DNA from: Porogramme epimiltina | Lineage: Eukaryota > Basidiomycota > Agaricomycetes > Polyporales > Polyporaceae | Assembly: GCA_900155495.1 (NCBI GenBank) | Contig: FTLJ01000094.1 | Location: forward strand, 1-64,000 | Reading direction: 5' to 3' | Length of the DNA: 64,000 bases | Part shown: piece after piece, positions 11,701 through 22,655 of the stretch | How the letters are laid out: each line of letters begins with the position of its first letter | How positions within the stretch are numbered: position 1 is the stretch's first letter | Program-made: the position numbers and the translations under genes | The notes under the pieces: model-generated | Told to the model about the DNA's origin: nothing | What the model saw: the letters and a program-made list of their open reading frames with translations, nothing else | The model's database searches: none

Positions 11701-14700
11701 ATGCTGTCGGATTGGGAGTCCAGCCTCACCGAAATCTCGTCAAGCTCGGAGGACGAATATACCCGTCGAGCCGCGCCTAAGAAGAAGAAAGCGCCTCGGA
11801 AGATCAAGAATGATTATAAGGTGGGTCGCCCATCGTTCGCACCCCCTCGATACGGGCTTGACAGTTCCATAGGTGGAAAATCCTCTAATGCCGTACCGCA
11901 CAACAACGTACACGGCAAAGAGCCTCTATGGTGCGCCCTTGCTGGAGTTTCTTGCGTCCCCCGACTGTCTAGGCCAACCCCCAACCCCCTTCTCACAGAT
12001 CAGATAATCGACAACACCATACAGCTTGATCCTGAATACCAACGAGGCTCGGCGTTCCCTATCTCGCGCCAGACCCTCGCTGATACTTGATCCTCCCCCG
12101 TAGATATCGTCTGGACGGAAAATAAGCAGTCAGGCCTCATAGACTCCGTTCTAAGAAACTTCTACATCCCCCCAGTTATTTTTGGTGAGCATATATTCAA
12201 GTATGCAGAATGCTCGCTTATTGAGACGTACGACAGCCGTGACTATCCACGAAGACGGCACCGAGACGCGCGTGTGTATTGACGGAAAGCAGAGATTGAC
12301 TTCCATTCGGCTGTAAGTCTACCGTTACAACGACGGCTACTACTCTTTCCTCTATAGTCCGCAATGCCGTAGGCTCCCGGACTGTAGAGGCAGGAGTAAG
12401 TTCCGTTTATACTAATGACCGTCGCACACCTTATTCTGGGGTGCCGAGGGACTTATATGCGGTTATATGCAGCGCGTTTCTTGCTTCATGGCGTCTACGT
12501 CTTACTGTCGTCGATACATGGAATCATTGGCATCAAACCTTTGGACTACACCATAGGTCTCAATCCATTGCCGGTTCATGGACGAGGTTAAAGATTCTCA
12601 GAGTTCTCTGAGAAGGACGTTACAAAGAGCGTCGCAGACTTTTCAGATAGCTGCCCCAAACCTTCACGGGTCTTCGCTCAAGCAGCACAGGACAAGAGTC
12701 CAAAATCAGTGATACAGAGCGCAGACATCGGTGATCAACCAATATGGATGTTGCCACCGGCGTCGGCACTCGATATCCGCTAGACGGGAGTGCAAAGCTT
12801 GGGAAACCCTGGTGTCCTATTCCTGCGTCAGACCTTCAGCACTACAGCGTTTACGCTGTTCTTCTGAAGGACCACCTTGGCTATACAAAGAAAGGAGTAC
12901 GACCCCATGTTTTCACTGCCGTGCACTTGCAATTAGATCGGTCGTTGTCGTTATATCCCGTCGTGCGCTATGGCCGATCACTTTCTCACAATGCTTTACA
13001 GATTCATGGACGGCGTGGTATGTGGCTATATGCGGTTGTATGAGCGCAATTGACTCATTTTACTGGAATTTCTCGACGCAAACAGATCCCTCGTACGTAT
13101 TTCTTCGATACGACGGCACTATCGAGGCTAACATCTTGTCCTAGACAAAGACAAGTAAGTGCTGTCTGATCATAGGAAATACTTTATTGACCGTCGATTA
13201 GCATCACTGCCAAGAAATATTGGTACAAGCAGTCTGCCGACGAGAAAAGATCCATACTCCCATTACCTCTATCTAGAGCTTTTTCAAACAAGCAAATCAC
13301 ATGCATCGAGTACGACGGACTCAACGATGACCAAGAGCGAGAGATCTTCCAGGTGGGACGAGTAGCAGGGATTTTCACGAAGTGATGCTGACAACATCGC
13401 AGCGTGTACAGTTAGGTGTCGCTCTGACGACGGCTGGTATGACTTATTAGGACCTTGTTTCTCTCCTTTTTTTAATAATGTCGTGCTTTGCAGAACGAAT
13501 GCAAGCAATCCCAGGTCCATGGCCATCGTTAATTCGAGAAATACAGTCCATCGTGCTGGCCGACGACGGATTCGGAGAGCAATTGGACTGGGGGCACGAT
13601 CGTGGTAGAGATTTTCAATGTCTTGCAACGATTCTTTGTCTTATTGACAGTCAACCGAATACGGCTTTCCCTGGCCCTGCGAGGCTCGAGAAATGGCTCT
13701 CCGGAACGGCGGCGGTGCCGGTCAAGCATCGCAACGACGCGCTGGAGACGTTCAAGATCTTCATTGCTCTTGTACAGGACAGGAAGCTCAGCGCCGCGTT
13801 CCGCAAGCCCACACGCGTGTCGCCCATAGAGTTCACAATGACCGCGATCCTCATATACCATTACAAACGCACGCACTCGCTTGAGCAGATATCGCGCGCT
13901 ATCTCGCAAATGCGCGCCGATGTGCGCGAGAAGTTCCAGGACATCCGAGCGAATGGCAAGGTGCTCAACGTCATGCTCGAATTTGTCAAGAGAAACAAGA
14001 ACAAGATGCCAAGCGACGAAAATCAGGTACCGGCTGCGATCGCTATCAAGAGCATGACTTTTGGAAAGGAGGACGCGGATGTAGTCATGGAGGATATCGA
14101 GTCCCCCTCTGCCGTTGTCGCGAAGAGTAAGACGAAGGTGAAGAGACGCAAGCGGTTCGAGCCTGTTAGCTCAGACGACTCCGAACTTGAAGCTGCGCCG
14201 ACGAAGAGGAGGGCGTCTATGCCAGAACCGTCGTCTTCCCGCCCCAAGGTCACGAAGGTTTCCACAACCTCGACAAAGGCTCCAAAGAAGGAGAAAGTCA
14301 GTGCTCCTTCCGCTTCTAAGGCTACTGCTCCAAAAAAGACAGTCAAGCCCCCCGCAAAGTCCACCCAAGCAACTACTTCAACATCCGCCTCTGTCCAGAC
14401 AGGAAGGAGAACGGTCAGACCACCAGAACCGGCACCTCCAAGTGCCCCAGACTCAACGCCAATCGCATCTACCACCGCTCCCGCTCTGCCAAGGAGGACC
14501 TCTGCTCCTACTACGATAGATCCGCCCACATCACCAGTAGTTAAGATCGAGAAGGGCCTTTCAACCAGCGCCCCGTCGGATCCTAACGCAATGTCAGTGC
14601 CAATAATAGAGCTTAGATGGATATACTAACACTGGTAGCGCCCTCTTAATAGGGTTGTCGATAAAGAACCCGCGGGTACCTCGGTGCGTTGATTCGGTGG

Positions 14701-15287
14701 TGCTTCCACGGCGAGCAGAGCTGAACAGTGCTGTCCAGCAGACCTCATCGCAGAAGGCCGCAGCAACGTCACATAGCTCGAGCGCAAACTTTGGAACTTC
14801 ATCGCAACCCGCAGACGGCCACGTTTCTCGATCCACGGTCGAGCGAGAGCTCCCGCTGGACAAACTCTCCGTCAATAGCCCCCGGCCTCCCGCAGCTGCA
14901 CCTTCCATCATCCCGCCTCCACCATCAGCCCCCTCGGTGTCCCGCACCACCACAGGCGAGTCGACAAGTCCAACGATCCCGCGAAATCCACCAGCATTTA
15001 GACCAATCCCTACTTCTCCCCGATTCTTAACTCGAGAGCGCCGCGATGATGACCGAGATAGGGACCGGGCGCGCGATCGTGACCGTGACCGCGACCGCGG
15101 AAGGGATAGGGATCCTTACCGCGACGACTACAGGAGGGAAGCTGTGCGGAAAGTGCGCGACTGGGAACGAGAGGACCGCGATCGCGACTACGACAGGTCA
15201 CACCGAGGTCGCAGCCGAGATGCGCGCGGGAGGGAGGGCGGCCGGCTGCCGAGATACTACAGCCAAGAGAGGAGGGGGCCGTGGTGA
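11701..15287 (+). CDS. DUF262 (GmrSD N-terminal-like) domain protein with RD-rich tail
   Basis: Exons: 11701-11820, 11873-11930, 11999-12046, 12104-12184, 12237-12312, 13002-13017, 13086-13092, 13145-13154, 13202-13352, 13403-13436, 13494-14592, 14639-15287; 2349 nt, 782 residues. An acidic Ser-rich leader (SDWESSLTEISSSSEDE) and a KKKK basic patch precede the DUF262 core: IQLDPEYQRD, VWTENKQ, LIDSVLRNFYIPPVIFA, CIDGKQRLTSIRLFMDG, and FQRVQLGVALTTAER. A low-complexity Ser/Pro/Lys region follows, then an Arg-Asp alternating tail typical of RNA-associated nuclear proteins. DUF262 is the nuclease/NTPase-like half of bacterial GmrSD restriction enzymes; the role of fungal versions is not known to me. 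Three consecutive exons are 16, 7 and 10 nt long, the third intron starts with GC, and intron 5 is 689 nt. The 14593-14638 splice and the residues just after it are the least certain part. Confidence 0.85.
12313..13001 (+). other. Oversized intron (689 nt) of the DUF262 gene
   Basis: This intron is more than ten times longer than its neighbours. Its first 45 nt already look like a complete intron ending CTCTATAG at 12357, so extra DNA may have entered just at the following exon edge. Inside are a perfect 9-nt inverted repeat with a 2-nt spacer (12595-12614) and partial echoes of the downstream exon: TTCATGGACGA near 12574 versus TTCATGGACGG in exon 6, and TATATGCGGTT near 12455 and again just after exon 6. 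I see no transposase or clear target-site duplication. Confidence 0.5.
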
Positions 15288-16062
15288 GGCTTGCATCCAG
15301 GTGAGTCATGCACTGTTTCCAGGAACGCGCCGCCTCACGCTGTATCCTCATGTCTGTTTCTACAAGGTCCGGCTCTGCCCCCTCCTCCTGAAGAGCAATG
15401 CGGTACTTGCGCCACCAAGGAGAATGACGTCGTGCAGCGGCGGACCTAAGTTATATCAGTCTATAATACTTTCCCTTTCCGGCAGCTGGATGTCTTATCC
15501 GACAAGCCGACGGCTCACGGGTGCGTTTGGTTCGCGTGGCCTCGTCGACGTCTTCTCCACTCGCTACTTGATAATCATTCTACAGGCCTGATATTTGTAC
15601 AATTGTAGTTGCGGTTCATGCTCTGTTTGAGGAATTCTGTACGCCCATCATTGCCATGAGCCCGCCACAGTCTGTTGCCCAGGCACGGCCAGTGACACGG
15701 AGTCCGATGAGCATGGGAGCCAGTGGGCGCTTCCGAGCCATTGTTGGCGTATTGAAGACAGCACCGCCGCTTCATATCACGCACGTTCGTCCCCGATCCA
15801 GTCATAATCTTGCACATCAGCTGCCAGCGGCTGTGTAGCCTCTATTGCGCAGAGTGGATCGCCTTCTTGTTCCGGCTCTCACCTTCGTATCTGTCTGCGG
15901 AACTGTCTAGGTTTGCGCTCGAAGGCAGTTGAGGGCGATTGCTTCAAATGCGGGGCGCGCGCTGTCGGGGTCAGAGGGGTATCCCCGCCCCCACCCCCCA
16001 TCTGTCACCCCTCCATTGCTCACCTCTATCACTTCCCTTACCCTCGTCTTCTGTAGCACACC
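15288..16062. other. Intergenic region
   Basis: This should hold the 3' UTR of the DUF262 gene and the promoter of the DUF6535 gene, which face the same way. No coding signal is seen apart from chance frames. Confidence 0.5.
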
Positions 16063-18500
16063 ATGCTCGGCTTCAGGCGGCAAACCTCCAAGGTCCAGCG
16101 CACACAGTCGGGGAAGTGGCCCCGAAGGCCAGCTGGGGCAAGGTGGTCACGCGACCTCGAAGTGAGCCCGCCTCCCCTCTCATATTAGCATGGTTCTGAC
16201 ATCTGAAAGTATCAGTCGCTAAGCAGGGTGGGTACCGACGTCGAACTGGGAGATGTTAATGCAGAGACACAAGAGCAGGTAAAGGTGTCGTTCCTAGTGC
16301 GCGTCCTGATATACTGACGAATCTTTACGACAGGGCCCGGAGGACGTGCGCTCGCCCGTGTCTACTGCTGACATGGCCTCCAATCGGAGTGTCGTCGCTG
16401 CTACCGCGTGGATGGACTGTGCTACTGCGATGAAGGACCACGACGATGCGAAGATTCAGGGATGGAAGGAGGAAATAGACACACATCTGGTTTTTGTGAG
16501 TCACTTGGGGACCATACCCTTTCCCTCTGAAGGCTGACGAGAAATAGGCGGGTCTGTTCTCCGCGATATTGACCGCATTTAACGTCGAAGCCTACCAAAT
16601 GCTTCCATCCAATCAGAGCCCTAATTCTAGCCCCTCCAACACGGACGCTCTCCTTCGAATCCTCGTTGTAAACATGGCACGCACAAACGGTCTCGATCTC
16701 GCTACCCTGGCCGCCAACAACAATAACAACAGCAGCAGCAACAGCGGCAATAACTGGCCCGGCTCGAACGCCGCCGCCGTCGCGATCAACGCACTCTGGT
16801 TTTGCAGCCTCATCTGCAGTCTCGCGGCGGCGTCAATAAGCATTTTAGTCAAGCAGTGGCTGAATCAATATACGTCAGGGATGGCTAGCGTATCCCCCGA
16901 GATCGCGCGCGTGCGACAGTTCCGCTACGACAGCCTCAGGAAATGGCGAGTAGCGGAGCTCATGATGCTCCTCCCCATCCTCCTTCAGAGCGCTCTGGTA
17001 CTCTTCCTCGTTGGCCTAATCCTCTTCCTCTTCAACTTAAACGCCAATGTTGCTATCCCGGCAACAACACTCATCGTCGTTCTTCTCGTGTTCCTCCTTG
17101 TTACCGCCCTCCTTCCCACATTCATTCCAGATTGCCCCTATCAGTCTCCGCAAGCATGGGGGGTCTTCGTCGTCTTCCAAGCGATCAAGAAACCCATCCG
17201 CAGCATCGCGCGCTCGATGTCGTCCTACGCGAAACGTTTTGCCACTCCTCACGCTGACGGCACCTGGAGCCGACTCCGGGCCCGTCTTGCAAAGCGATTC
17301 GTCAAACGCATCACCCGTTTCGCCAACAAGCCGAACACATATAGCTGGAAGGCGCGCGAGCGGAACCTGGTCGAGTCCAAGGGTGCGGCGCTGGATCAAC
17401 ACCTCCTCGTCGGCGCAGATGTCACATTCCTAGACGACACCTTCCTCCGCGACGTCATTCGCCCCTGCCTGAACGCGATGCCACCCAAGGAGGCCGCAGA
17501 ATGTTACCACGAGATTATGGCGCATCGTGCGGACCACGTTGTGAACGGCGTCCTCTACTTCGCGCCGCAAAGCACGCGCCCGGAGTCTGTTGTCGTGCTC
17601 ACGAACCTCACGCTCGACACCCTTCAGAAGACGCGCGCCGGCGTGGACCCTGCCCCGGTCGAGCACACGATCGGCATTATGAGCACGCTGGAGCCGCTCC
17701 TCGTGCGCGTGTTGCCGCTGACCTATTCGCACTTCTGTCAAGTGTTCTTCCGGCTCCTCGCAGACCCTGACGAGACCGTGCGCCATCTCGCGTTCACAAT
17801 TCTGTACGCGCAGCTGTCAAGGAACCCCTCTCTCGCGGAGCAGTACGCCTCCTCGGGCTGTCACGGTACGCTTCCCCCTCGACATATGCAATACTGCTTA
17901 GCTCATCCACCTTCACCCCTAGACTTTAACGCCCTGGTCGCATTCATGGGCCGCGAGCGCGCGAGAGGCGACGTCAAGTACTTCCTCGACGCCTGCGACC
18001 TCGTCATATACCTCGCCGCGCTCCCTTCTCTTTCTCCCTCTTCGCCCTCCTCGCCACTGGCCCCTCCAGCCCCTTTGTCCAACCACGCCGCCGACGCACC
18101 CCTTCTCGCGACCCTCGAACACCTGCGCGCTTTCCTCTCTACCCCCGCGCTCTGGCACGATGAGCCACGCCTCATTTACCCGCTCGCGCGCATCGCGCCC
18201 CACCTAGTTATGCTCGAGCGGCGCCGCCCGCGGGCGCTCTCTGCGGGCCCCGGCCTCGGGCTTTTGGACGCGCTTGTGGCGGTTGCCGGGCAGGCGAAAG
18301 TCTGGAACCACGACGGTAACCTGGAGGACAAGTTGATCGCGGTGGAGACCGCCCTTGAGGAGCTGCAGGCTCTTTGTGGTGTGAGGGAGGACAGCGGGAA
18401 GGGGAAGGGGAAAGCCGAAGGGCAGGAGGAAGAAAGAGGGAGGGCGGGGAGGAGGCCGTCGTTGATGCGCAGTCCGGCGCTGGTGCCGTTGGAGTGCTGA
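16063..18500 (+). CDS. DUF6535 domain membrane protein
   Basis: Five exons: 16063-16161, 16216-16278, 16334-16495, 16548-17865, 17923-18500; 2220 nt, 739 residues. The DUF6535 block starts with WKEEIDTHLVFAGLFSAILT, then INALWFCSLICSLAAASISI and LVKQWLNQYT, followed by two long hydrophobic segments near LMMLLPILLQSALVLFLVGL. This gives about four membrane helices in the N-terminal third. A loop between helices 1 and 2 is an Asn/Ser run (positions about 16712-16760). The soluble C-terminal half has long amphipathic stretches like the armadillo-type tails often found after DUF6535, and ends in a Lys/Glu/Gly-rich segment. The family is expanded in Agaricomycetes and has no assigned function that I know of. 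The start is the first ATG giving a phase-consistent chain. Confidence is high for the family, moderate for exons 1 and 2. Confidence 0.9.
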
Positions 18501-20679
18501 GATGAACTTAACGAAGACAGCCTTTTCTTAAGAATGGTCACGGATGACATATTTAGCCTCTGTATCGATACCTGTACTCTGGGAGCACTCCCTGAACTGC
18601 AGCCTGAGATTGTGCTTTCATGATGGACGTACTATAATCTTGATACCGCACAGCATTGTACTACTGATTATTACCACTAGTATAATAGAGTCTTTGATCA
18701 ATTATGACCCCGGAGCGACTAATCAAGCACTGTCAGAGATGCGGTAAGACCATGGAAGTATTTCGAGAAATCACTCATGCTCAAGAACATTTGAACGGCA
18801 CAAGCTTGTTACAAACCTTTAACATGGCAGGCGTTATCGCATTTTCTGACTCAAAAAGAGCCATAGCAAAGGCAAGCCTACTTTATCTCAATTCTAGTTC
18901 TAGTCATGAGCCCGGGAAAATATGGTCTTTCCTGGTGCACATGACACCTCCGAGATCGAGTCTTCCTCAAAGCGCATATCCGGCCTTCGTGATACGGTCT
19001 ATCAACGAAGAAATCGGTCATGATTGACATTGTGGCGCCGTGGGGACGACCTGTGGCTGTCTGTCCGGAGAACGCTAGTCGGCGACGCACACGACCGTCC
19101 GCGTATGGGAGGAACTTGAACGCAAAAGACACGACGGCCTGAGTGCTCCTGTCCTCACCCATCCGACGTTCATGATCTCACCCTTGTATTTGATAGCCGC
19201 AGGGACGTAGGGAAGGTACGTAGTGTATACTCGCGACGCCCCTGGGCGGCCCTGGCCCGCTCACGCGTCACGCCTTCCGAGCCACCACGTGTCTGGATGT
19301 GTCCGGGCGAAGATTAGTCAAGCGACATGACTAATAATATGAGACCACATGCCACTGGCCAGGCGAGACCCTCATTGTGCATGGCCAACATGTACCCCGA
19401 CCATCACCGGCGGCCCAGCCCTGTCGAAGTTACTTTATATTGACGTACAGAGATGCCGGCAGCCGAGGTCGTTATGTCGGTGCAATGAAAGGCAACGGCC
19501 GAGGCTGCACGCATAGAGCTCGTGCTCGTGCCGCTGAGCAAGCTGCCGGGGCCCGGCGGGAACCGAGAAGACCTTACACTCAGCGAGCCGCTGGCGGGAA
19601 CCGAGGAGAAGACTTTAGTACTCTCAGGGTCTTGGATGATCAGAACCCTTCGGGCATAGCTAACGCCCGTCCGCCTTCGCCTTGTGCGTGTGCGGTTTTG
19701 CAGGCGATGGTGGCAACTCGAGCCTTCAAGTTTTGTTCCTACGGTCCATGCAAGTGACTGGGCTCCTGGTGACGTCAGATCCGCCTACCGCGGTGGTGTC
19801 ACGCCTCCAAAAATCTAATAATCGGAATTGCCACTACATGCTAGTAGCTTTGACTACTGGGCCCCACTGGCCCCCACGTTGAAGTCACTCTGATCATGAG
19901 ATTTCGCCGGGGCCGTCTGGAGGCTGGATATGGTCAGGCGGGGCTCCCGAGACGGCCGTTTGAGCGCGGCCTTGCGGGCTGCACGCGCAGGAACGGTCCA
20001 TGTACTGCCTGCGGCCTGTCAAGATATCGCGTCCTACCGTTCTCACTATAATTAGAATTCAGCACTCCGCTCCAGATTTCAGGGCGTCTCGGCAGCCGAA
20101 GGCGGAACTGTCGGTGCAACACGTTTTGCACAAGTTCCGAATCGATCAGTTTCCTTCGAAGGCGTGCCACCCTCGCGGTAGCCATGCTAGATCGTACTTC
20201 GCTGAATGTTCGAGATCAGCGAGAAGTTCTTATAGTCCTCTGCTTGCTTCTGCACTGGTAGAGAACCTGAGTGGGAGCATGTAGGGTTCCAGCAATGAGG
20301 ATGCGTGTGTGACGGCACAAGAGAGGGGATATCTCTTGGGGCACAGATATCCGGAGGTTAACTGAGAGGCCTGCGCTCATTCCCAGAAGTACACGGGAAG
20401 AGCTGGGCAGCTTGGGCTAGATTGCTCCAGCTTCTGGCGGGCCGCTCGTCTTCCCCAGTCGGCAATATTCGATCGGATGGCGTGGGGGAGGGCAGCGAGA
20501 GGCATGTTAGGAATTATGCAGGGGACATTGCGTTACGATAAATAGAATTTGCGAGAGCCCTTGGAATACAGGTCTTAGGGCCCAGGGGATACCACGACTC
20601 GACGAAGAGAGGATGTACATGCACGCCTTCCACGTGTCCGGACCACATGAAACACAGAGTATGGGAGTCTCGGAGTCAC
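18501..20679. other. Gene-poor region
   Basis: No frame or spliced chain here resembles a known family. The left side should contain the DUF6535 3' UTR and the right side the 3' flank of the minus-strand gene ending at 20680. Confidence 0.5.
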
Positions 20680-21783
20680 TTAGGAGAGCATGGCTTCAAC
20701 GGTGCCCTTCGATTCCACTCTAAGGGCGACTAGGACAATCTGGTTGACTTCGTCGACCAGCTCACCACGCTCGCACACCTGCAAAGTATCGCAATTGTGT
20801 TAGCCACATCGCTCAATTGGCAGAGAACGCCAAACACGTACGAGGTAGTCACGGATCATAGAGCATGCCGCTTTGACGAACTCCTTACGCGTCCGAACAT
20901 GACCAGTAGCACTCCACAGAGTGGTTTGTTTAAGCCGTGTCAGGCGGTCAGCCCGCTGGAGGTGATGTTAACGGAATTTCATACAACACATTGAGGCGTA
21001 GAATAGACCACCATACCTTGAAGCTAATTGTCACTTTTTTTTGAGTGATCCCGCCGCCGTTTACCATCGCACTACGCGCGATTAGGAATACAGGGCCTGT
21101 GGGGTCATCGAGCCCATCCCCCAACGCTCCTTGCCAAATGGGGACTCTGAGCTCGACATGCTTGAGCTGAGTGAATTGTTTGTTGTAGGAAGTCTTGATC
21201 GAGTCTACTATATCGCAAGTTCCGGAAACAGGGACGACAGTGGGGCCACGCTCCTTTGAGAGGGGGAACATGCTGAGGACTGAGCGACAGGGGATCGCAA
21301 GCTAGGACACGCACCTCTCGTTGTCCCAGATCGACGGGGATAGTGAGGCAAGGAGTCCCAATGGCGGCGAGGGGGAGGCGTAAGGGACCCTCAGTGTCGT
21401 CCAGTGGATAGCCCGAACAGGAGGAAGAATTTCCATCGACGAGAGTAGCGGCAACATTGTCAGCATCCAGAGGTCGTCCGACTTGGAAGTCTGCCTGCAA
21501 ATCGTAAACATCGGCATCAGTAGAACAGCTCAGCGCAATGCCCTGCAATCCTGACCTGCGATCCGGGATAGGCTTGCATGGGCCTGAACGTCGCAATCAG
21601 CGTCTTGCACAAGTTCGCTATACCGGGAGCCTGTTCCGGAGGTGTCGTTGCCGTGGGGGTCTGCATTCCCCACTGGTCGGCGCTGGTGCTCGTAGTATAT
21701 TGCGGTATGAGTCTATAGTTTCCGGTGTGGGCACTGTCGTACATGTCCTCCCGTGGGCGGGGCACCTCTTCTGGCGGCAGCAT
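20680..21783 (-). CDS. Unrecognised multi-exon gene
   Basis: From ATG 21783 the minus strand reads MLPPEEVPRPRED, a Thr/Ser-rich stretch, then IANLCKTLIATFRPMQAYPGSQ. A phase-0 intron of about 60 nt leads to ADFQVGRPLDADN. A later exon carries GPTVVPVSGTCDIVDSIKTS and GPVFLIARSAMVNGGG, then introns at about 21017-20955 and 20844-20785. The gene closes with RGELVDEVNQIVLVALRVES and a TAA at 20680-20682. Three introns have good borders with consistent phases. One junction (about 21315-21271) is not resolved: the obvious splice shifts frame, and the only in-frame solution needs a 31-nt intron. That means either an unusual intron or a frameshift. I do not recognise the family; no signal peptide or membrane helix is obvious. 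Confidence 0.5.
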
Positions 21784-21996
21784 ACTAGTGAATAGCGAGG
21801 TCAACAATGATATGGAGGGCTTTTAATACTACTCTTGTACACGTTTAAACCGAGATATCTGAGGGATATCCAGCATTCAGGGTCACTGAGAGGGTTGGGA
21901 ATCAATCAAACACGCACATAACATACATACGACGGCTCACAATACCAAACCCACTGACACCGGTCCACGTAGCATGAGTAAGTACACGTGGACATC

Positions 21997-22655
21997 TTAT
22001 TCGGTGTTGAGCCCGAGATTGAAGTCTATGCCTGCAGATCCCGCGATTCGAGCTCTGTGCAGGAACCCTTACGTACTGGTCGCTCCGGATCTTGAAGGGA
22101 GACATCAACGTACCATTCGATGTGCCGGCAGTCTTTCTTTGCCTTTTTGAGGTCGCATGACACAGGAAGAACCCTGTAGAATGAGATGAGTTATAACGCA
22201 TAATGTAAGCTTACTACCTGTGGACCACCCTTGTTACACCCATTGATGATGGATCTGGGGTTCTAAAATAGCTTGTGAACATTTGGGGAAGAGCATTCAA
22301 ATCCATATACTCACCAAGTTAGATTTCTAGAACGAGTTCCCATCTCCTGAGTGTCAAAATGGGGGAAATGTCGGTTTGGGAGTACTGCGTATCCTTTGAA
22401 ATTTGAGAGGTTGACCACTGTCCCGCATACGGACTCTAGAACCACGCTTCATCCAATCACCGTTAGTCGCAATTTGTGTTTCCAGAAGCTAGACGCACCG
22501 GTTTTGATATCGAAAAATACGAAGTTCCACACCGTTGCTTGTATGGGGGTGGCTGCATCTTCGATTCCTGCCTCGGTGATTGAAAAGCACAGCTATGGCA
22601 ACTCAAGTTGACCCTGTCCACGCATTACAGATGCTTTCGTGACCTCAACAAACAT
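21997..22655 (-). CDS. Possible multi-exon gene, model incomplete
   Basis: Several minus-strand exons look coding. Exon 22592-22499 gives SITEAGIEDAATPIQATVWN plus FVFFDIKT. Exon 22435 onward gives VVNLSNFKGYAVLPNRHFPH. The last exons give ATSKRQRKTAGTSNGIDFNL and end GLNTE at a TAA (21999-21997). ATG 22655 is a possible start (MFVE, then a splice). The joint between the second and third coding blocks creates a TGA with the best splice sites, so a splice choice is wrong or the gene is broken. It is followed 214 bp later by the start of the gene at 21783, and the two could be one gene. Family not recognised. Confidence 0.35.

Noticed and set aside
14593..14638. A longer 3' extension of exon 11 in the DUF262 gene ending SVPIIELRWIY
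   Set aside because: The region contains a textbook TACTAAC branch point and a TAG acceptor. Splicing it joins two open frames.
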